A DNA stretch of 64,000 bases from the NCBI GenBank assembly GCA_900769645.1, contig CAAGHI010000056.1:1-64000 (forward strand), given 5' to 3'. The notes beneath the pieces are model-generated. The model had not been told where the DNA came from. It ran no database searches and was given only the letters and a program-made list of their open reading frames with translations. This DNA is from Candidatus Gastranaerophilales bacterium (lineage in GTDB: Bacteria; Cyanobacteriota; Vampirovibrionia; Gastranaerophilales; Gastranaerophilaceae). The position numbers were made by a program, and so were the translations under genes. This document shows positions 59,720-64,000 of the stretch, piece after piece; the stretch's first letter is position 1, and every line of letters begins with the position of its first letter.

Positions 59720-59755
59720 GTGTAGAGATTATCTGGCACAGAGGCGAAGATTTGT

Positions 59756-59867
59756 GTTAAGTGAATAAGGTGAATAAGAGGACAAGTTCATTTCGTTCGC
59801 TTTTGCTCAAAAATATATTGGTACGAAGTTCCAGGTAAGACTTATTCTCCGATTTATTTATTAACTT
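59756..59867. repeat. Long imperfect inverted repeat, efp-accB spacer
   Basis: Left arm words GTTAAGTGAATAAGG and GACAAGTTC; right arm GAAGTTCC and CTTATTCTCC..TTTATTTATTAAC. About 110 bases can fold into one imperfect hairpin. It fills the spacer between efp and accB. Confidence 0.5.
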
Positions 59868-59896
59868 TTTCACTCGAAAAACGAAAGGCAAAAATA

Positions 59897-60349
59897 ATGA
59901 AATTTGATATAGATTATGTAGAAAAATTAGCAAAAGTTTTGGCTGATAACTCTTTGACAGAAATTTCTCTTGAAGATGGTGAACAAGCTATTACTTTGAG
60001 AAAAGAAGTTGTTGGTGTTGCTGCTGCTCCTGTTGCTGTTGCAGCTCCTCAAGCTCCAGCAAGTGCTCCGACACCTGTCGCTGCTCCTGCCGCATCTCAA
60101 GAAGCTGCTCACAAAGGAAAACCTTTGACATCTCCAATGGTTGGAACTTTCTATTCAGCTCCATCTCCAGATGCAGAAGCTTTTGTAAAAGTTGGTCAAG
60201 CTATTAAAGAAGGCGATGTCGTTTGCATCGTTGAGGCTATGAAACTTATGAACGAAATTGAATCAGATTTTTCAGGTAAAGTTACCGAAATTTGTGTTGA
60301 GGACGGTCAACCTGTTGAGTTTGGTCAAGTTTTGATGTATGTAGAATAA
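59897..60349 (+). CDS. accB: Biotin carboxyl carrier protein of acetyl-CoA carboxylase
   Basis: A 150-aa carrier that shuttles carboxybiotin between AccC and AccA-AccD. N-terminal helical domain (about 1-40), Ala/Pro-rich linker (about 46-74), then the biotinyl domain with the lysine in VEAMKLMNEIES. CGAAAGG lies upstream of the ATG. It lies between efp and accC, separated by long inverted repeats. Confidence 0.96.
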   Translation: MKFDIDYVEKLAKVLADNSLTEISLEDGEQAITLRKEVVGVAAAPVAVAAPQAPASAPTPVAAPAASQEAAHKGKPLTSPMVGTFYSAPSPDAEAFVKVGQAIKEGDVVCIVEAMKLMNEIESDFSGKVTEICVEDGQPVEFGQVLMYVE

Positions 60350-60350
60350 A

Positions 60351-60470
60351 GTGAGAAGTGAAAAGTGAGAGGTGAAAAGTTCGTTTAGCTTGCTAGCGCT
60401 CGTAGATATAGTTTATTGGGTAGCCACAAAGAGATTTCAACTTATGACCTTTTACTTTTTACCTTTTATA
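60351..60470. repeat. Long imperfect inverted repeat, accB-accC spacer
   Basis: Left arm GTGAGAAGTGAAAAGTGAGA with GGTGAAAAGTTCG; right arm CTTATGACCTTTTACTTTTT. Purine-rich on one side and pyrimidine-rich on the other, about 120 bases, different in sequence from the efp-accB repeat but alike in design. Confidence 0.5.
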
Positions 60471-60484
60471 GGGATAAGAAAAAG

Positions 60485-61843
60485 ATGTTTAGAAAAGTAT
60501 TGATTGCAAACCGCGGGGAGATTGCGGTAAGAATTATAAGAGCTTGCAGAGAAATCGGTATTCCAACCGTTGCTATTTATTCTCAGGCTGATGCAAATTC
60601 GCTTCACGTTAGATTGGCTACTGAGGCATACTGTATTGGACCTGCTCAGAGTGCAAAAAGTTATTTGAGCATTCCGGCAATTATTTCTGCAGCAATCGTT
60701 TCCGGTGCTGATGCAATCCACCCAGGGTACGGCTTTATGTCTGAAAGAGCAGATTTTGCTGAAATTTGTGCTAAACACGGCATTAAATTTATCGGACCAA
60801 CTGCGGAAGCTATGAGAAAAATGGGTGATAAGGCAACTGCTCGTAAGACAATGATTGAAAATAGTGTTCCTGTAACCCCTGGAACAGGGATTTTGAAAAC
60901 TCCTGAGGAAGTTAAGGAATTTGCGAATAAAGTTGGTTATCCGATTATTTTGAAAGCTACTGCCGGTGGTGGTGGTAAGGGGATGAGAATTTGCAGATCT
61001 GATGAGGAAGTCGATGTTAATATGAGTCTTTGTCAGTCAGAAGCTCAAAATTTCTTTGGAAATCCTGATGTTTATGCTGAAAAATTCTTGGAAAATCCAC
61101 GCCACATTGAAGTTCAAATTCTTGCTGACCAATACGGCAATGTAGTTCACTTGGGTGAAAGAGATTGTTCAATACAAAGACGTCATCAAAAATTGTTGGA
61201 AGAAGCTCCTTCTCCTGCAATTGATGAGGCTACTCGTAAAGAAATGGGTGCTGCTGCTGTTCGTGCTGCAAAAGCTATTAATTACGAAAGTGCAGGAACT
61301 TGTGAATTTTTGCTAGACCACGATGGCAAATGGTATTTTATGGAAATGAATACTAGAATTCAGGTTGAACACTGTGTAACTGAAATGATTTCAAATGTTG
61401 ATTTGGTAAGAGAACAAATTATGGTTGCAGCTGGCGAAAAACTTGATTTTACTCAGGACGATATCGTATTGCGAGGACATGCAATTGAATGTCGTATTAA
61501 TGCTGAAAATCCTGAAAAAGATTTTATGCCGAACCCAGGAACTATTACAGGTTACGTAACTCCTGGTGGATTTGGTGTAAGAGTAGATTCGCACGCATAT
61601 CAGGACTATTCAATTCCGCCTTATTACGATTCAATGATTGGAAAATTGATTTGTTGGGGTAGAACTCGAAACGAGGCTCGTCGTAGAATGTACAGAGCTT
61701 TGAAAGAGTATGTTATCACAGGTGTTGAAACAACAATTCCGTTCCACCAAGCAATTATTGAAGATCCGGTGTTTATGAGTGGTAAATTTAATACAGGATT
61801 TATCGAAGATTTTTATAAACGCACAGGTCGTGATAAAAAATAA
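60485..61843 (+). CDS. accC: Biotin carboxylase of acetyl-CoA carboxylase
   Basis: A 452-aa ATP-grasp enzyme that carboxylates biotin on AccB using bicarbonate. N-terminal KVLIANRGEIAVRIIRACRE, ATP lid KATAGGGGKGMR, metal and catalytic stretch FMEMNTRIQVEHCVTEM, and C-terminal PPYYDSMIGKLICWG. I use ATG 60485 (MFRKVLIANRGE), which follows AGGGATAAGA; the frame extends 23 codons further up but into the repeat. A strong terminator follows. Confidence 0.97.
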   Translation: MFRKVLIANRGEIAVRIIRACREIGIPTVAIYSQADANSLHVRLATEAYCIGPAQSAKSYLSIPAIISAAIVSGADAIHPGYGFMSERADFAEICAKHGIKFIGPTAEAMRKMGDKATARKTMIENSVPVTPGTGILKTPEEVKEFANKVGYPIILKATAGGGGKGMRICRSDEEVDVNMSLCQSEAQNFFGNPDVYAEKFLENPRHIEVQILADQYGNVVHLGERDCSIQRRHQKLLEEAPSPAIDEATRKEMGAAAVRAAKAINYESAGTCEFLLDHDGKWYFMEMNTRIQVEHCVTEMISNVDLVREQIMVAAGEKLDFTQDDIVLRGHAIECRINAENPEKDFMPNPGTITGYVTPGGFGVRVDSHAYQDYSIPPYYDSMIGKLICWGRTRNEARRRMYRALKEYVITGVETTIPFHQAIIEDPVFMSGKFNTGFIEDFYKRTGRDKK

Positions 61844-61849
61844 ATTTGG

Positions 61850-61880
61850 AAAAGCCCGAAATAATCGGGCTTTTATTTTT
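61850..61880 (+). terminator. Terminator of the efp-acc operon
   Basis: Perfect stem AAAAGCCCGA / TCGGGCTTTT, followed by ATTTTT. Confidence 0.9.
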
Positions 61881-61983
61881 ACTAAGATTTTTGGTTGAAA
61901 AATTTCTGAAAATATGCTAAAATGAGTATATATGAATAGAAAATGTCAGGCACTATCTGACAATCTGGATAAGGAGTCAGAGT

Positions 61984-63058
61984 ATGAGAAAAGATTGTAT
62001 TATGCAAGAATTGTTAAAAATGGAAAGCCACCTAATTGGCGGATGTAATATGCTCGTCGGGGGGGGGGGGCAATCGTTACGGGGTACGTGATGTAGTACG
62101 AGGAGATGATTTAGCAGCAAAGCTTTTAGATGCCAAGAGGCAAAGATGCGAAGAGGCAGAGCCCTTATCAAAAGAAGATACTAAGTTACTAAGTCACTAT
62201 GGTACTAAGTTCGTATCAGAAATAAATTTCGTTAATAATTGCGAAGAATATGAGTCTATTGTAGGTTGGGCTCACCAGCCCAACAAAGAAACCAATAATT
62301 CAACACAGTTGCAGGGAAAGAAAGCTAATTCTTCTGAAACAGACCACGCATCTATGCCTCTTTGCCTCTTTGCATCTAAATCAGTTTCGTGTTGGTATAA
62401 CAATGCCAACCTACATAAGAAAGTTGCCTTTACTCTCGCTGAAGTATTGATTACACTTGGAATTATAGGTGTTGTCGCTGCACTGACGCTGCCAACAATT
62501 ATTCAAAATTATAAAAAGTCAGTAATAGAGACATCTGTCAAGAAATTTTATACAAATATAAATCAGGCAATAATTATGTCAGAGCGTGACAATGGTGATA
62601 TGCATGAATGGAGTCGAACAGATTGGGGTGGCGATGGAGCTCCAACTTGGGACGCATATTTTGATAAATATATGGTTACCATAAAGCGTATGAAAACATC
62701 AGATGGCAAAAATACAATATTTGTTTTCTCTGATGGAAGTGGGCTAAGAATAAATGCATCGGATTTTTTCTGGTGTGTGAAAGCGGATTATGTAGATAAT
62801 TTTTATAAATATAATAAATCTGCACAGTGTATGCTGTTTGGGTTTTATCCAACCTATCCTGTTTCAGGGTCAAAGGATTGTGTGATTGCAAACTATAGAG
62901 ATAAAGGGGTTGAACCGTATATCCACGGAAATTCTAATTGTAGTAGAATAAACGATCCAGAATATTTGTGTAATGGTGCTTACAAAGAGTATTATTATGC
63001 AAGAGCGTTGCAAATAAACGGGTGGAAGTTTCCTAAAAATTGCCAAATTGGACATTGA
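61984..63058 (+). CDS. Type IV pilin-like protein, out of frame by a G12 tract
   Basis: Starts at ATG 61984, 7 bases after AAGGAG. Codon 26 begins a run of twelve G (62059-62070). In this state the frame stops at TGA 62089-62091 after 35 residues. With eleven or fourteen G it would join the open frame ending at 63058 and give about 357 aa. The prepilin segment KKVAFTLAEVLITLGIIGVV begins only about residue 143 and is followed by a 205-aa globular domain with several cysteines. Such a long N-terminal leader before the pilin helix is unusual. The leader codes through an inverted repeat (62125-62146 / 62359-62380). A TTG at 62036 is in frame without slippage but has no ribosome site. Confidence 0.7.
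62059..62070. repeat. G12 homopolymer in the pilin 5' coding region
   Basis: Twelve consecutive G in AT-rich DNA, 75 bases after a well-placed start codon. Loss of one G or gain of two restores the pilin frame. Confidence 0.95.
62125..62380. repeat. Inverted repeat within the pilin leader
   Basis: Left arm TTTAGATGCCAAGAGGCAAAGA (shown here in two parts: TTTAGATGCCA, AGAGGCAAAGA; 62125-62146) pairs with 62359-62380 at 21 of 22 positions. The 212 bases between include the word ACTAAGT repeated three times. It could be an inserted small repeat element. Confidence 0.6.
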
Positions 63059-63141
63059 TAAATGACTTTTTCAGAGTAACGAGTATTGTTCAAAACTTCA
63101 CACCAAAATATGGAATATGAACCAATGTTGTCACAGTGGGT

Positions 63142-64000
63142 TTATGATGGCTTTTTCTTTGGATTTTTGTTATGTCTTGGCTTCCCGTTGTTGCGTCTTG
63201 GCATATTGGCAGTTGCGTAAGATGTTTGAATACGTTTTACGCTGTAAACATCTGGAATAGCTTGAATACTTAGGGTAACTTTTTTCAATGTATCTATGTT
63301 GTCAAGTTCCAAACCAAGTTCAATAATACCTACTTTGCCACTTTTTGATTTTACATTTGCATAAGTGATATTTGTACCGTTATCAGAAACTGCTGCGATA
63401 ATATCTTTCAAAAGCCCTTGTTTTTCAGCTGTTTCAACCCTGATTGTTGTATTGTAAGTTCTGTTTGTATTGTCGCCAGACCAGTGGATATTCATTAATC
63501 TTTCCGGTTCAATGTTGTCGAGCATTTGGCAATCCATTCTGTGGACTGTAACCCCTTTGGCTCTTGTTACGACCCCGACAATTGGTTCCCCTGGGATTGG
63601 AGAACAGCATTTTGCAATCGAGTACATCAAACCTTCAAGTCCGATAATATCTTTTTCAGAGTTTTTGCGAGATGTCCCGTGGAAGTTTTCCCCAGGAACT
63701 CTTGTCGATTCAGGCTTTTTAAGTTTGTTTATAACCTTATTTACAGTCGTTTCGCCATATCCGAGAGCAGCAAACAAATCTTCTGCTGAAACGTAGTTCA
63801 TTTGTTTTGCGACTTTGGCAAACTCACCTGATTTCATATAATCGTCAAAAACAGCTTTGGTTAGTTCGTGTTCAAGGTTGGTTTTACCGACTTCAATGTG
63901 TTCTTCTCGGTTATTTTTCTTGAACCATTGTTTAATTTTTGATGATGCCTGTTTTGTTACAACGAAATTTAACCAATCAAGGCGTGGAGCAGGCGTTTTT
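63142..64000 (-). CDS. RelA/SpoT (p)ppGpp synthetase/hydrolase, C-terminal part
   Basis: The gene continues past the right edge, so the HD, synthetase and most of the TGS domain are not in the window. The visible part opens with PRLDWLNFVVTKQASSKIKQW after the TGS domain, then the helical region (SAEDLFAALGYGETTVNKVI), the conserved-cysteine zone (YSIAKCCSPIPGEPIVGVVT, CQ) and a C-terminal ACT domain (TTIRVETAEKQGLLKDIIAA). The tail is basic (RRNNGKPRHNKNPKKKPS). It controls the stringent response to starvation; this half senses the ribosome and tRNA state. Convergent with the pilin gene. Confidence 0.93.
   Translation of the reverse strand, partial: KTPAPRLDWLNFVVTKQASSKIKQWFKKNNREEHIEVGKTNLEHELTKAVFDDYMKSGEFAKVAKQMNYVSAEDLFAALGYGETTVNKVINKLKKPESTRVPGENFHGTSRKNSEKDIIGLEGLMYSIAKCCSPIPGEPIVGVVTRAKGVTVHRMDCQMLDNIEPERLMNIHWSGDNTNRTYNTTIRVETAEKQGLLKDIIAAVSDNGTNITYANVKSKSGKVGIIELGLELDNIDTLKKVTLSIQAIPDVYSVKRIQTSYATANMPRRNNGKPRHNKNPKKKPS

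Overview
The window is AT-rich, densely coding bacterial DNA. It most likely comes from a gut Gastranaerophilales / Vampirovibrionia ('Melainabacteria') genome, the non-photosynthetic sister lineage of Cyanobacteria. Three things point there: type IV pilin-like proteins with the N-terminal segment FTLAEVLITLGIIGVVAA, which I associate with that group; the gene order efp-accB-accC, with efp-accB adjacency as in Cyanobacteria; and several lineage-type hypothetical proteins carrying a short S/A-F-x-G/S motif. This assignment is inference from gene content, not a database match.

Layout. 1-0.8 kb: non-coding, with dispersed palindromic repeats. 0.8-12.5 kb: housekeeping and small-molecule genes (DAHP synthase, QueH, a VKOR-DsbA fusion, asparaginase, a flavoprotein, FolK, a ferritin-like protein) mixed with lineage-specific unknowns. 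12.6-15.7 kb: a decay zone holding a truncated serine recombinase, a kelch-like secreted protein, a glycosyltransferase fragment and two copies of a palindromic repeat. 15.9-23.5 kb: tRNA-Asp, a papain/transglutaminase-like protein, GH57 branching enzyme, a pilin whose 5' end contains a C10 tract, rpsT, rplJ-rplL with an L10 leader, and panC. 23.6-37.5 kb: clpP, 5-formyl-THF cyclo-ligase, a radical SAM protein, ADP-forming acyl-CoA synthetase, folC, panE, an HD-GYP-like protein, a dehydratase activase, rlmN, glycosyltransferases and a GNAT enzyme.

37.52-52.79 kb is an integrative element of about 15.3 kb in the 3' end of a tRNA-Leu(GAG) gene. It is bounded by a 24-bp direct repeat of the tRNA end and carries a tyrosine integrase, an AlpA-like small protein, matching integrase arm-type repeats near both ends, a divergent XRE regulator with an inverted-repeat operator, and a five-gene defence operon. 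That operon encodes a SNF2-type helicase with an N-terminal domain, a DUF4391-like protein, a membrane-anchored protein, a type III-like Mod methyltransferase and a Res helicase-nuclease. Other cargo: an NYN-domain RNase, a secreted YGSRTGS-repeat protein, a possible HNH-like protein and a long structured leader RNA in front of the xis-int pair.

52.8-64 kb: a repeat protein, uvrA, two paralogous secreted proteins, efp-accB-accC, a second pilin with a G12 tract, and the 3' part of a RelA/SpoT gene running off the right edge.

The most striking observation is that both pilin-like genes contain a long G/C homopolymer (C10 and G12) directly after a start codon with a good ribosome binding site. 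In the given sequence both are out of frame with the pilin, and both would be restored by a one-base slip. This is the signature of phase-variable contingency genes. The tRNA-Leu island with its enlarged type III restriction-like operon is the second highlight.
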